Below, in pieces: positions 42,252 to 52,085 of a stretch of DNA of 64,000 nucleotides. A program made the translations under genes and the position numbers. The notes below the pieces were generated by a model. It saw only the letters and a list, made by a program, of their open reading frames with translations. It was not told the origin of the DNA and did no database searches. Source of the DNA: Pantoea sp. alder81 (GTDB lineage: Bacteria > Pseudomonadota > Gammaproteobacteria > Enterobacterales > Enterobacteriaceae); contig NZ_JAIUDA010000013.1 of assembly GCF_020179835.1 (NCBI RefSeq), positions 26,137 to 90,136 on the forward strand. The letters run 5' to 3'. Positions within the stretch are counted from its first letter, which is position 1, and every line of letters starts with the position of its first letter.

Positions 42252-43679
42252 ATGTCCGCCCTGCCATTATCGTCCCCACATTACCGCCGCATTGCTGAGA
42301 GTCTGCGACACACCCTTGCCTCTGGCGTGCTGCGACCTGGCGATCGTATGATCTCCGCACGCAAATTGGCCGAACGCGAACAGGTTAGTCTGCCAACAGC
42401 CTTAGAAGCACTGCGTTGTCTGGAAGCGGAAGGATTGATTATTGCGCGTCCGCGCTCGGGCTACTTCGTCAGTCCGCGAAACACCGAACGGCAAATACCA
42501 CCTGCGCCTGCTCTGTCGGGCCCTGTACCCGTGACTCTGGCAGCCGTTGCGCGTTCACTGTTCAGCAGCGCGGAAACCCGTTTGATACCGCTCGGCGCGG
42601 CGCTGCCCGATCCCAACTGGTTGCCGACGGAGGCACTGCAGCGAGCGCTACAAGCGGCAGCTCGTCGTCTGGATGCGCATGGCCAAAGCTACAGCCTGCC
42701 ACCGGGCCGGGCCGATCTGCGCAATAAGATTGCCACACGTGCCGCGCAATGGGGCGCACGGTTTGGTGCGGACAACCTTGTCATTACCGCTGGGGCAACC
42801 CAGGCGCTGCGTCTGGCACTGCGCGCCGTGTGCCAGCCAGGCGATGCCGTCGCGATTGAGCAACCCGCCTACTTCGGCACGCTCCTGCTGCTGGAAGATT
42901 TAGGCCTGAAGGCACTGCAAATCCCCACCGATGCCACTGAAGGATTAATGCTGGCACCGCTCGCAGACGCCATTAAACAGCATCAACCCGCTGCCGTGCT
43001 GGCCTCGCCAACCGTGCAAAACCCGCTGGGTGCCAGTATGCCGGTCACGCGTAAGCAGGAGCTTGTGGCGTTACTTGAACGTGCAGGCATCCCGTTGATT
43101 GAGGACGATGTGTATGGCGATCTCGCTGGCGAAGGACAGCGTCCTCCTGCCTGCAAGGCCTTTGATCAGAGTGGCAATGTGATTTACTGCAGTTCACTGT
43201 CCAAGACGCTCGCGCCCGGCTGGCGCATAGGCTGGATTGCCGCTGGCCGCTATCACACCCAGGTTTTGCAGGCGCGCATGGCGGGCGATTGGGCGGGCAC
43301 GCCGTTGCTTGAAGCCGCCACCAGCGACGTACTGGCCAGTGGAGACTACGATCGGCACCTGCGACGTTTGAAGGTTCGCGTTGCAGAAGGTGTGCGAGCC
43401 GTCATCGCAAGGGTTGAAGCGCGCTTCCCGCCTGGCACGCGCGTTACTCCACCGGAAGCCGGCTTTTTGCTGTGGGTTAAACTTCCGCCACAGATCAATG
43501 CGCTGGAAGTGCACTGTCGCGCACTGGCGCTGGGTATTGGGGTTAGCCCGGGACCGCTGTTTTCACCTGAAGCGGCGTTACAGAATTTCCTGCGCTTAAA
43601 TTGCGCGAACCAGCCAACGGCACAGCTGCTGAATGCTGTGGACCAGATCGGGGCGATTTGTCACGCATTGATGGCCTGA
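42252..43679 (+). CDS. MocR-type regulator (GntR winged helix plus aminotransferase-like domain)
   Basis: 475 residues from ATG 42252 (the frame extends 20 codons further upstream, but that part overlaps the operator and lacks a ribosome site). GntR-type DNA-binding domain at residues 1-75 (YRRIAESLRHTLASGVLRPGDRM, LPTALEALRCLEAEGL), a linker, then a fold type I PLP domain with PLP lysine in SSLSKTLAPGWRIGW. MocR proteins sense PLP or an amino-compound adduct; here it likely controls the divergent NAT gene and itself. Confidence 0.9.
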   Translation: MSALPLSSPHYRRIAESLRHTLASGVLRPGDRMISARKLAEREQVSLPTALEALRCLEAEGLIIARPRSGYFVSPRNTERQIPPAPALSGPVPVTLAAVARSLFSSAETRLIPLGAALPDPNWLPTEALQRALQAAARRLDAHGQSYSLPPGRADLRNKIATRAAQWGARFGADNLVITAGATQALRLALRAVCQPGDAVAIEQPAYFGTLLLLEDLGLKALQIPTDATEGLMLAPLADAIKQHQPAAVLASPTVQNPLGASMPVTRKQELVALLERAGIPLIEDDVYGDLAGEGQRPPACKAFDQSGNVIYCSSLSKTLAPGWRIGWIAAGRYHTQVLQARMAGDWAGTPLLEAATSDVLASGDYDRHLRRLKVRVAEGVRAVIARVEARFPPGTRVTPPEAGFLLWVKLPPQINALEVHCRALALGIGVSPGPLFSPEAALQNFLRLNCANQPTAQLLNAVDQIGAICHALMA

Positions 43680-43701
43680 ATTTTATATGGCGCATCAGAA
43701 A

Positions 43702-43727
43702 AAAGCCGGGCCTTTTGGCCCGGCTCA
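43702..43727 (-). terminator. Rho-independent terminator of the TonB receptor gene
   Basis: AGCCGGGCC, loop of four, GGCCCGGCT, followed on the minus strand by TTTTTT. It lies between the convergent MocR and receptor genes and may serve both. Confidence 0.85.
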
Positions 43728-43729
43728 TA

Positions 43730-45730
43730 TCAGAACTCGACGCGAGCCCCTAAGTTATAACGTCTACCTTCCAGCATCGCCGACTGGTTGTAGGACGTTT
43801 TATAAATCGGGTTTGCATCGAACAGGTTATAAATACCCGCCATCAACGTAATATTTTTATTCAAATGATAGCGCGCACCCAGATCAACCAATGCATAAGC
43901 TTCGGTAGAGCTGGACTTGCCAATGTCCGGAGAGTTACTGCGCCAGCTTGTCTGCGTCCACAACTCCAGATCGTTCATTGCCATCCAGTTCACCGAGAGA
44001 TTGGCCATGCTGGTCGGGAAGTCACTCAACGCATATCCCTTGTACTCACCGCTTTTCTGCTCACTGTGGGTATAAGTGTAATTGGCGTTCACCTTCAGGT
44101 TTGATGTGACCTGCCAGTCACCGTTCAGCTCTAACCCATAGATCTCAGCATCGCTGACGTTGAAAAATTGCGAGACGCTCTCGGCAACGTAGCCATTGTA
44201 AACGCACTGCTGCGTGGCCGACTGGGTACAGATGGTGTAATCGCTGATCTTATCTTTGAATTTTGTGTGGAAGACGGTGGCATCCAACGCCAGGGCATCT
44301 TGCTGCCAGTAAAGCCCTAACTCGGTATTGATACTCTTCTCGGGTTTGAGTTCATCATTGCCGATACCAATAGAAGAGTATGGATATGCGCCATATACGC
44401 TGGTAAAGCCTGCATTGTTTTCACGCAAATCCGGCTTTTTATAACCCGCTGAAACGCCCCCTTTAAGCGACCAGTTTTCATTCAGTGTCCAGTTGCCATA
44501 AAGTTTAGGCGTGACGTGGTAACCGAAGTAACTGTCATGATCCAGACGAGCAGAGGTTGTCAGCGTAAAGTCAGGGACGATCATCCATGCGTCTTCTGCG
44601 AATAATGCCCAGCCATTACGGGATATTTTGCTGACTGGTGTGACGCCGGGCGCCACCTTATCCTCGACATCAAAGGTGTCATTCAGCTCATTACGGGTGA
44701 AGTTCGCCCCCAGCGTGAGTTTGTGATCGCCTAGCGAAAAGGTATTCGCGCTGTTCGCTTCAAAGTTACGCTGCTCAATGAACTGAGGTGACATCTCAGG
44801 AACACGATACTCCGTGCGGGCCTTTTCATAACTGATGAAGTTTTTCGCCTCGATCATGTCGTTGGCATACCAGGCATGCTGCGAGAGCGAAGCTGCATCG
44901 CGATCAAAGCCCCAGTACCATGGACTGGCTGCTCTGTGGGTTTTTTCCTGATGCCCGCGAGAGGCACTCAGATCCCAGAGTTGGGTGTCGGTTGGAGACA
45001 TTGAAACCGTGGCATCAAGATTCCCAGACTGATGCTTTACAAAGCGTTCATCGCTTTGGCTGTCATCATCACGGCGATCAAGATAGTCAGCACCCACACT
45101 CACACCCAGTTTGCCTGGAATAATCGGCCCCATAACGAATGCATTAGTCTGATTGGTATTACCGTACTCACTCTTTTCCTGCAGGAAGTAATTATCCTCC
45201 AGTACTCCTGTCCATTTATCGAGGTTATATGCTTTTTTAGTAATGACGTTGACGACACCACCAATCGAATCGGAGCCATAGAGTGAGGACATCGGCCCGC
45301 GAATCACCTCAATACGCTCAATCGCCGCCAGCGGTGGCATAAAGGCAGCTTCGGTTCCGATGTGATGGCCGTAAGGACGTGACTCACGGGTGGCCTGCTT
45401 AATCCCGTTTACCATGTAAGAGGTATAGGTCGAGTCCATCCCGCGCATCTGAATATCACCGGTTGCCAGGCTGCCGTGTCCATTGCCGACCAGTACACCC
45501 GGGATTTCGCGTAGCGCTTCCGTGACATTCTGATTAGATCGGGTGTTTAACTCCTTCTCACCGACCACTGAAATACTCGCCGATGCGTCCCGTCGTTCCT
45601 GACTGAAGCCAGAAGCGGTCACAACAAGATCGTTCTCGTTATTCGAGGTGTTGTCCTGGGCATAGCCGACAACGGGGAGATGGCTCAGGGCGAGCGCAAT
45701 CGCCACGGCCAGGCGTGTTTGATTTTTCAC
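43730..45730 (-). CDS. TonB-dependent outer-membrane receptor (CirA/FepA-like)
   Basis: 666 residues. Signal peptide (AVAIALALSHLPVVGYAQ), TonB box DLVVTASG, plug domain with VTEALREIPGVLVG, IQMRGMDSTYTSYMVNG, RIEVIRGPMSSLYGSDSIGGVVNVITKK, and a 22-strand barrel ending in an aromatic (RYNLGARVEF). Such receptors bring ferric catechol or other siderophores, or heme, across the outer membrane using TonB. It sits 13 bases behind the beta-propeller gene in one unit with a Fur box upstream. Confidence 0.93.
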   Translation of the reverse strand: MKNQTRLAVAIALALSHLPVVGYAQDNTSNNENDLVVTASGFSQERRDASASISVVGEKELNTRSNQNVTEALREIPGVLVGNGHGSLATGDIQMRGMDSTYTSYMVNGIKQATRESRPYGHHIGTEAAFMPPLAAIERIEVIRGPMSSLYGSDSIGGVVNVITKKAYNLDKWTGVLEDNYFLQEKSEYGNTNQTNAFVMGPIIPGKLGVSVGADYLDRRDDDSQSDERFVKHQSGNLDATVSMSPTDTQLWDLSASRGHQEKTHRAASPWYWGFDRDAASLSQHAWYANDMIEAKNFISYEKARTEYRVPEMSPQFIEQRNFEANSANTFSLGDHKLTLGANFTRNELNDTFDVEDKVAPGVTPVSKISRNGWALFAEDAWMIVPDFTLTTSARLDHDSYFGYHVTPKLYGNWTLNENWSLKGGVSAGYKKPDLRENNAGFTSVYGAYPYSSIGIGNDELKPEKSINTELGLYWQQDALALDATVFHTKFKDKISDYTICTQSATQQCVYNGYVAESVSQFFNVSDAEIYGLELNGDWQVTSNLKVNANYTYTHSEQKSGEYKGYALSDFPTSMANLSVNWMAMNDLELWTQTSWRSNSPDIGKSSSTEAYALVDLGARYHLNKNITLMAGIYNLFDANPIYKTSYNQSAMLEGRRYNLGARVEF

Positions 45731-45743
45731 AGCAAAATCCCTA

Positions 45744-46802
45744 TTAAAGTTGGTCTAAATCGATCTTAAGGACGTAATCATCTTTATTGGTTTTTTCGTC
45801 CTGCTTCACACTGACGTAAAGCGTGCTGGCATCGGGTGAAAGCACCATGCTGTTGGGCATGGCAGAGGTGTCAATGGTGTGCTTCACGCGATAAGTACTG
45901 GCGTCAATGATGCTAATTTGACGCGCGTTGCGATGGGTGACATAGATTTCACTGCGGGCGGCATTGTAGACCACCGCAATAGAGTTGGGTGTGGGTATAC
46001 GGTGCAGGAGCTTACCGGAATCCAGCTGAACCACCAGCGCGTCACGCGTGTTGGTGTCCGCAATATAGCCCAGCCCCTCACGTGTATTGAGGGCGATATT
46101 CAGGAAGTAATGATTGGTTTCTGCAGGGTCGACTTTCACCGTGGAAATGAGACTGGAAGATACGCCATCCAATGTCATGATCTCGCCTTTTCCGGTCACG
46201 GCATAAACTTTATTACCCGCTTCATCGACTGCAAAGCCAACCGGCTCCATGTTATCGAGCGTTTTAATAACCTGTTGTTTTTGCGTATCGACAACCCACA
46301 GCAACCCTTTGTCTTTCCCACCTATACCCGAGACATATAGACGGTGATGTTTTTTATCCAGAACGACTTCACGCACATGGGCTTTTTTTTCCGGAACGGC
46401 ATCATCGCTTAACTGCAGCGTGCGGACTTCTTTTCCGGTACGACTATCCAGCAGGGTGACGGAACCATCCAGCGCGTTACCGAGATACAGGATATGGCTC
46501 TCTTCATCGAGTGCCACGGAAAAAACACGACGATTTGTGGGGATTTTCTTATCAATCCGCAACGTATCGGCAGCCAGTTCAAACACAATCCCCGCCCTTT
46601 TATCCTCGTTAAATGAGGGCGATGAAGCGGCGAAGAGGGCGTTACGCTCCTTCACATAGGCCATTTCATAAACACCATGGCCTAAAGGATGCGTCTTAAA
46701 ATCCATTTCATTCATAGCCTTAGCCATCCCGGAGGAAGATAACAGCAGTTGCGAGACTGCGAGGGAGAGTAGAGTACGCTTTGTAATTTTTTTGATAAGC
46801 AT
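45744..46802 (-). CDS. YncE-like periplasmic beta-propeller protein
   Basis: 352 residues with a signal peptide (TLLSLAVSQLLLSSSGMAKA). Repeated blades of the YVTN/YncE type (LYLGNALDGSVTLLDSRTGKEV; LYVSGIGGKD; VYAVTGKGEIMTLDG; IYVTHRNARQISIIDAS; LYVSVKQDEK). E. coli YncE is an iron-regulated DNA-binding propeller encoded beside a TonB receptor; the same pairing and a Fur box are seen here. Precise role unknown, probably iron scavenging. Confidence 0.85.
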   Translation of the reverse strand: MLIKKITKRTLLSLAVSQLLLSSSGMAKAMNEMDFKTHPLGHGVYEMAYVKERNALFAASSPSFNEDKRAGIVFELAADTLRIDKKIPTNRRVFSVALDEESHILYLGNALDGSVTLLDSRTGKEVRTLQLSDDAVPEKKAHVREVVLDKKHHRLYVSGIGGKDKGLLWVVDTQKQQVIKTLDNMEPVGFAVDEAGNKVYAVTGKGEIMTLDGVSSSLISTVKVDPAETNHYFLNIALNTREGLGYIADTNTRDALVVQLDSGKLLHRIPTPNSIAVVYNAARSEIYVTHRNARQISIIDASTYRVKHTIDTSAMPNSMVLSPDASTLYVSVKQDEKTNKDDYVLKIDLDQL

Positions 46803-46833
46803 GAGATATTTATTTACAGTTAATTACACGAAG

Positions 46834-46852
46834 AGGAATGATAATCACTATC
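46834..46852. promoter_or_regulatory. Fur box
   Basis: AATGATAATCACTATC at 46837-46852 matches 15 of 16 positions of the matching part of the GATAATGATAATCATTATC consensus; the first three bases differ. It lies 35 bases upstream of the propeller gene and 220 bases upstream of the divergent ABC exporter, so both units are probably iron-repressed. Confidence 0.75.
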
Positions 46853-47070
46853 AGTATCGTTATCAATAAAGAATATTAACCGATCGCTGAATCTGCTTAA
46901 CTGCTGTTGTCTGGCAACTGAACACGGCACGGAAGGCATGGCTAGCGTATGGTTAAGGTCTGTTTCAAGCACCTGGGATGGGAAAATGATGGACGAGGGT
47001 TGTATACCGGGAACTGTTTAGTACCAAAATTTAATGAAACTTCTGGCTTGAAAATAACAAGGAAGACGCT

Positions 47071-48804
47071 ATGTTGCGCCGATTTTTTAATTACTACCTT
47101 CCCTACAAACGTCTATTTTTGCTGGACTTTGGTTGCGCCATTGTCGCCGGGTTGCTGGAACTCTCCTTTCCCATGGCAGTCAGGATGTTTATTGATAAAT
47201 TACTCCCTGCGCAAAACTGGGAACTCATCCTTCTTGCCTCATTGGCATTATTAGCCATCTATCTGATTAACACGGGTCTGATGGCCATCGTGAATTACTG
47301 GGGGCATGCATTAGGCGTTGGTATTGAAACGGATATGCGCCGGGAAGCTTTTGAACACCTGCAAACCCTTTCGCTGCGTTATTACGATAATACGAAAACC
47401 GGTCATATCATTACGCATGTGACCAAGGACCTTGAAGAAGTCGGCGAGATAGCCCATCACGGTCCGGAAGATCTGTTCCTTGCCGTGATGACCTTTATCG
47501 GCGCATTTATTCTGATGGCCAATATTCATCTCAACCTGGCATTGATCACGCTGGTTCTCGTGCCCGGCATGGTCTGGCTGGTCAGTCGTTACGGACGGCA
47601 GATGACCCAAACATGGCAAAATCTCTTCCATCAGGTGGGTAATTTTAATACCCGCATTGAGGAAAGCATCGGGGGGATTCGCGTCGTCAAAGCTTTTGCC
47701 AACGAACAGCAGGAAACCCGACTGTTTGCCAAAGATAATGCGCTCTATAAAAAGACCAAACTGCGCGCTTACCGGATTATGACCACCAGCATGACCTTAA
47801 GCTACCTCTCAACGCGCTTAACCCAATTGGTCATCATGGTGGCTGGAACGGCTTATGTGCTGCGAGGCGAGTTGAGCTATGGCGGTTTTGTCGGCTTTCT
47901 TTTGCTCACCGAGGTCTTCTTCCGCCCGGTCGAAAAAATCTCTGCGGTGCTGGAAAGCTATCCAAAAGGGATCGCGGGGTTTCGTCGTTTCACCAACCTG
48001 ATCGATACCCTGCCTGATATTGTTGATCGACCCGATGCCCAAGACGTTACGGCCCTCAAGGGAGATATCGTTTTTGATCATGTCACTTTCGGTTATAGCC
48101 ACACTCCGGTTCTGAAAGACATCACGCTGACGATCAAACCCGGGGAAACGGTGGCATTTGTAGGCCCAAGTGGAGCAGGAAAAACAACGCTTTGTGCACT
48201 GACCCCACGATTCTACGATGTACAGGATGGCGCCATTCGTATTGATGGCGTTGATGTGCGTGATTACCAGCAACGTGCACTGAGAAATCAGATAGGGATT
48301 GTACAACAGGATGTCTTTCTGTTTGGCGGCACCATTCGCGAAAATATTGCGTATGGCAAACTGGACGCCAGTGAAGATGAAATCTGGCAAGCCGCGAAGC
48401 TTGCCCGTCTCGATAGTCTGATACAAAGCCTGCCTGACGGATTAGATACTGTCGTGGGTGAACGTGGGGTGAAACTCTCTGGAGGTCAAAAACAGCGTCT
48501 GTCGATTGCCCGCGTGTTCCTGCGTAATCCCCCTATTTTGATCCTTGATGAGGCCACCTCGGCGCTGGACACGGCCACCGAGCAATCCATACAGCAATCA
48601 CTGAATGAGCTTTCGCAAGGCCGCACTTCACTGATCATCGCTCACCGTCTATCGACCATACAACATGCTGACCGCATTGTGGTGGTGGGTGATCAGCAGA
48701 TTCTGGAGGAAGGTAGCCACGACGTGTTAATGGCTAAGCAAGGTGTCTACGCTTCGCTTTATCAGGCACACCTGGCGGGAAAATCGCTGCCGGCTAACGC
48801 ATAA
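47071..48804 (+). CDS. ABC exporter, fused membrane and ATPase domains (MsbA-like half-transporter)
   Basis: 577 residues. Six membrane helices in residues 1-300 (type 1 exporter fold), then Walker A GPSGAGKTT, Q-loop GIVQQDVFLFGGT, signature LSGGQKQRLSIARVFL, Walker B ILILDEATSALD and the switch His in IIAHRLS. AAGGA precedes the ATG. It functions as a dimer. Divergent from the Fur-boxed receptor operon, it may move a siderophore or peptide. Substrate unknown. Confidence 0.9.
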   Translation: MLRRFFNYYLPYKRLFLLDFGCAIVAGLLELSFPMAVRMFIDKLLPAQNWELILLASLALLAIYLINTGLMAIVNYWGHALGVGIETDMRREAFEHLQTLSLRYYDNTKTGHIITHVTKDLEEVGEIAHHGPEDLFLAVMTFIGAFILMANIHLNLALITLVLVPGMVWLVSRYGRQMTQTWQNLFHQVGNFNTRIEESIGGIRVVKAFANEQQETRLFAKDNALYKKTKLRAYRIMTTSMTLSYLSTRLTQLVIMVAGTAYVLRGELSYGGFVGFLLLTEVFFRPVEKISAVLESYPKGIAGFRRFTNLIDTLPDIVDRPDAQDVTALKGDIVFDHVTFGYSHTPVLKDITLTIKPGETVAFVGPSGAGKTTLCALTPRFYDVQDGAIRIDGVDVRDYQQRALRNQIGIVQQDVFLFGGTIRENIAYGKLDASEDEIWQAAKLARLDSLIQSLPDGLDTVVGERGVKLSGGQKQRLSIARVFLRNPPILILDEATSALDTATEQSIQQSLNELSQGRTSLIIAHRLSTIQHADRIVVVGDQQILEEGSHDVLMAKQGVYASLYQAHLAGKSLPANA

Positions 48805-48868
48805 AATGAGAAGGAAATAACACAGACATCAATATCATAAGCGCGCTAATTATCATGAAGAGATTTCC

Positions 48869-49567
48869 ATGCGCGAACAGATTAAACTTTTGAGCCGCCA
48901 ATGTGCGGCTATTTTATTTTTTGCCATTTTTATAACCCTGATGATGTCGTCGGTCTATATAGACGTAAACTGGATGCATAACGCTCTGCATGAATCATCA
49001 ATAATTGAACTTGCTCAGGAAGTGATGCTGGTTTTAATTGCAGGCGGATTTTTTATATCGCCGTCACGCCGTCCTGAACTACGCGGTGCGCTTATTCTCA
49101 TCGGCGGTTTTTACACATGTATGTTAATCAGGGAACTCGATTTTATCTTCGATATGATATTTCATGGCAGCTGGGTCATTTTTGCGCTGCTGACAGCATT
49201 GGCAAGCCTGGCAACTGCAATGAAAGCGCCTGAAAGCATTCTTTCAGGATTGGTCAGTTTTACCGGGCACAAAACCTGGCTGATGACAGCTACGGGATTA
49301 TTAATCGTGCTGGTATTTTCCCGGTTATTTGGTATGCATCAACTGTGGCAAAATCTTATGCTGGACGGCTATAACCGCGTGGTAAAAAACATGGCGGAAG
49401 AAGGTACAGAGCTATTGGGTTACAGCATTTGCCTCCTGGCATCTGCCAACTACTTATGGTCGACGCGACCCGCTGTAGTGCATGAGAAAATAAGTGATGA
49501 CCATACTTACCGCGACCATGCGCAACCGCCATTTCGTCACTTAACGGACGTACGGCTCCCGCAATAA
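48869..49567 (+). CDS. Hypothetical integral membrane protein
   Basis: 232 residues, six probable helices (from CAAILFFAIFITLMMSSVY to LLGYSICLLASANYL) and a hydrophilic His-rich tail (DDHTYRDHAQPPFRHL). Acidic residues sit inside helices (ESSIIELAQEV; RELDFIFDMIF; AEEGTELLGY). I do not recognise a characterised family. It is 64 bases after the exporter gene in the same direction, so it may share its Fur-controlled unit. Confidence 0.75.
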   Translation: MREQIKLLSRQCAAILFFAIFITLMMSSVYIDVNWMHNALHESSIIELAQEVMLVLIAGGFFISPSRRPELRGALILIGGFYTCMLIRELDFIFDMIFHGSWVIFALLTALASLATAMKAPESILSGLVSFTGHKTWLMTATGLLIVLVFSRLFGMHQLWQNLMLDGYNRVVKNMAEEGTELLGYSICLLASANYLWSTRPAVVHEKISDDHTYRDHAQPPFRHLTDVRLPQ

Positions 49568-49692
49568 AGCTAATCAGGTTAATCGGTGCGCACCCATGCG
49601 CACCTCACGATAATCACGTTTATCCAAGTGGATTTCGCCTGATGGTGAAACGAACATGGGTCAGGGCTTAAAGAGTAATCACTAATTTTGGG

Positions 49693-50070
49693 TCAGGGTT
49701 CAATCTCGAATGGCCTGGTATAATCGAAGTAACCGTTATAACAATCTAAATAAACATGCGCAGAGTAGTGCCCTTTTTCCCCAAATACCTTCAATTCACC
49801 TGACCAACTGTTGTCGGAAAACGTTGGGTTTGTCTCAAACCGAATGCTGGACAATCCAATCGAATCCATTTCTTCACCCTCAGCGGCCGTTCTGAACCAT
49901 GACTTGATGAAACTGGTTTTGATTTGTGAGTCAGTCAGTTTTATACATTCCTGCTGATATTATTTACTTGCCGGAATAGCCCTGTTAAATGCCATCAGTA
50001 TGAAAAGTGCCACCAGTGTGAGTAAAACACCGATTAAGATCATGGATGTGGGGTAAAGCAACTTTTTCAT
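49693..50070 (-). pseudogene. Small membrane-anchored protein gene with an in-frame TAA
   Basis: From an ATG at 50070 (AAGGA 10 bases upstream) the minus strand codes a 36-residue piece with one membrane helix (MKKLLYPTSMILIGVLLTLV...AIPASK), then TAA at 49960-49962. The same frame then stays open for 88 codons (YQQECIKLTDSQIKTSFIKS... ending DYTRPFEIEP) to a TGA at 49693. The downstream part reads like an extracytoplasmic domain, so one codon change (TAA in place of a sense codon such as CAA) may have broken a 125-residue gene. The first 36 residues could alternatively be a real small membrane protein. Product unknown. Confidence 0.55.
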
Positions 50071-50442
50071 GTTCACGAAATCCTTGTGAGCTTAAAGAGC
50101 ACATTATTTAATATTAGGGTCAATAAAATTTCGTTCTACTTATGATTTATATTCTTACTTTTTAAAGGGTCTTTAACCCATTTGATATCTTTTAGGTGAC
50201 TTATTTTAGCAACGTAGTCGAGGTTTGGCGATACACCAGGTTTTGAAATAGTATAAATAATAGCTAAAAATTCAGATTGTAATTATCTTAGATCAATATG
50301 AACAAATTACCTATTTTCGCCAGCCAACAGTTATTTTAATCATAGTTTAAAGCTGCTGATGACCTTCAAGCCATCAGCATGCCTGAAACTCATTGAATTT
50401 AAAAAGCGTTGACTCCTCAGCTTTCCTGCCTCTGCAGAAAAT
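50071..50442. other. 370 bp AT-rich intergenic region
   Basis: A hairpin GCTGATG (50354-50360)/CATCAGC (50372-50378) lies downstream of the Ldh-type gene and may help termination, but has no T-run. Nothing else seen. Confidence 0.45.
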
Positions 50443-51492
50443 TTAGTCAGTTGTAAGAGGTTGAAGGTTAAATGGATGTCCGGTGATTTCCCCGGCTTTT
50501 CTTAATTCGGCCACAATGCTGGCTGCTACAGGAATGCCGAACTCACGCCGTTTTTGTTCACATTCATTAGCACGCTGGCCAGGATAACGCGACGCTTGAC
50601 CAGACGCCTGAAGATAGGTATCAAGCCAATTACGCATATGCTCATCAAATGATTGTTGACCAATCAGCAAAGCTGGGTTGATGACCAGAATAAAGGCGCT
50701 GACATTACCTGCGCTGCTTGTTGCGCTATGCTGGGCAGCACTTGCAGCTGTGGCTGAAGCGGTCAAACTCCCCGCAAGCACTTGAACCATCATTGCAAGA
50801 CCAATGCCCTTATGTCCGGCCACAGGTAGCATCGCTCCCTGCAGTGCCATCTGTGGGTCAGATGTGATTGCGCCGTCAGGACCTGTTGCCCAGTCGTCTG
50901 GGATACGTTCCTGACCATCCTTGATCGCCTGCAGCACATTACCCCGCGCAACAACACTGGTTGCCATATCAAATACCAGTGGCGCTTTTCCTTGCAACGG
51001 TGCGGCAAACGCGATGGGGTTGTTACCAATCGCAGGTTTCCCTGCTCCCATGAGCGCCATTAAGGGAGGGGTTTCCTGACAAATAACGGCAATCATTCCT
51101 TCATCAGCCGCTTCTAGTGCAAACTGTCCTAACGCTGCCAAATGGCCACTTCGACGTAGTAGAAGTGTCGTTACCGGATGAGTGTGAGCATGTTTCACGG
51201 CAAGTGATATTGCCGTGCTGGCTACGGATTGTCCAAGCCCTCCATCACCGTCAAACCAAATGACATTATCCCTAATTTCGTGGGTGAAATGAGGTTGTGC
51301 ATTGATCTCACCTTGCTGCATTTTTTCGAGATAGGTCAGCACACGGGAAACGCCGTGGGTGTCTATTCCGCGTAGACTTGTCCTCACCAAAACTCGCGCA
51401 GTCTCTTCAGCATCTTGAGGGCGCGCACCAGCAGCAATATAAAGTTGGCCAATCCAGTGTTGCAGGCCTTCAGGGGAAAAATAAGATGTCAT
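50443..51492 (-). CDS. Ldh-family (malate/L-lactate/ureidoglycolate-type) NAD(P) dehydrogenase
   Basis: 349 residues from ATG 51492, chosen because GGGAG lies 8 bases upstream and the family starts near TSYFSPEGLQHW; an upstream start adds 8 residues. Motifs are GIDTHGVSRVLTYLEKMQQG, FDGDGGLGQ, VTTLLLRRSGHLAALGQ (catalytic His), GNNPIAFAAP and GHKGIGLAMMVQVLAG. The family oxidises 2-hydroxy acids with a non-Rossmann fold. Context with tartrate genes suggests a hydroxyacid substrate. Confidence 0.88.
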   Translation of the reverse strand: MTSYFSPEGLQHWIGQLYIAAGARPQDAEETARVLVRTSLRGIDTHGVSRVLTYLEKMQQGEINAQPHFTHEIRDNVIWFDGDGGLGQSVASTAISLAVKHAHTHPVTTLLLRRSGHLAALGQFALEAADEGMIAVICQETPPLMALMGAGKPAIGNNPIAFAAPLQGKAPLVFDMATSVVARGNVLQAIKDGQERIPDDWATGPDGAITSDPQMALQGAMLPVAGHKGIGLAMMVQVLAGSLTASATAASAAQHSATSSAGNVSAFILVINPALLIGQQSFDEHMRNWLDTYLQASGQASRYPGQRANECEQKRREFGIPVAASIVAELRKAGEITGHPFNLQPLTTD

Positions 51493-52085
51493 GAAATCAC
51501 TCCCAGTGATTAACAATAGATATCGTTAAAAATACACAAACTGACTGCTGATAGTTTCTTCACCCTTAAGCGAACGGTGCCCGCTCCCATCTTCAACAGC
51601 AAAAGAGCCAGCTTTCTTAAGCAGTTTGTTTAGCATTTTTAAATGCTTCTAATGGTTAATTTTAGTTAGAAGTTAAAATCCGTAGTCGCGGTTTTTAAAC
51701 GTTTTTGCTTTAAAGCGTTCAGGACATAAATCCAGATATCATCTTTACAGACACCTCAATGGGAAAGCTGCTGAATTTTTATACTGTAAGGGAGAAGAAA
51801 ATAACGCAAAATAATCAAATCATTATTCATCATGGCATAAAACTCATCTCAAACCTTCTCAAAAAGATTAACATTTTCAGCCTGAAGAATTCAGTCCAGT
51901 TTTCTTGCCTCACTAACAGAGGGTTTGATATCTTTCAATTAGATTCCATTGATATTTTAGTCAAAAGTGATGGAACTATGCTTGAGTGAAATTTTAAGTC
52001 ATGGAGTTGGATATTATTTTTTCGACCCACCAATATCATTTTTAGCAGTGCATCTCAGGCAGCCTTAAGATGCACTCCTTAAAAC
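51493..52085. other. 590 bp intergenic region
   Basis: Strongly AT-rich. A plus-strand 76-codon frame (51759-51989) has no ribosome site and a biased Ile/Lys/Asn composition, so it is not called. A hairpin AGTGCATCT (52047-52055)/AGATGCACT (52068-52076) lies just after the transporter stop, without a T-run. Confidence 0.45.

Noticed and set aside
51759..51989. 76-codon plus-strand frame in AT-rich DNA
   Set aside because: No ribosome site, low-complexity Ile/Lys/Asn/Leu composition typical of chance frames in AT-rich sequence.
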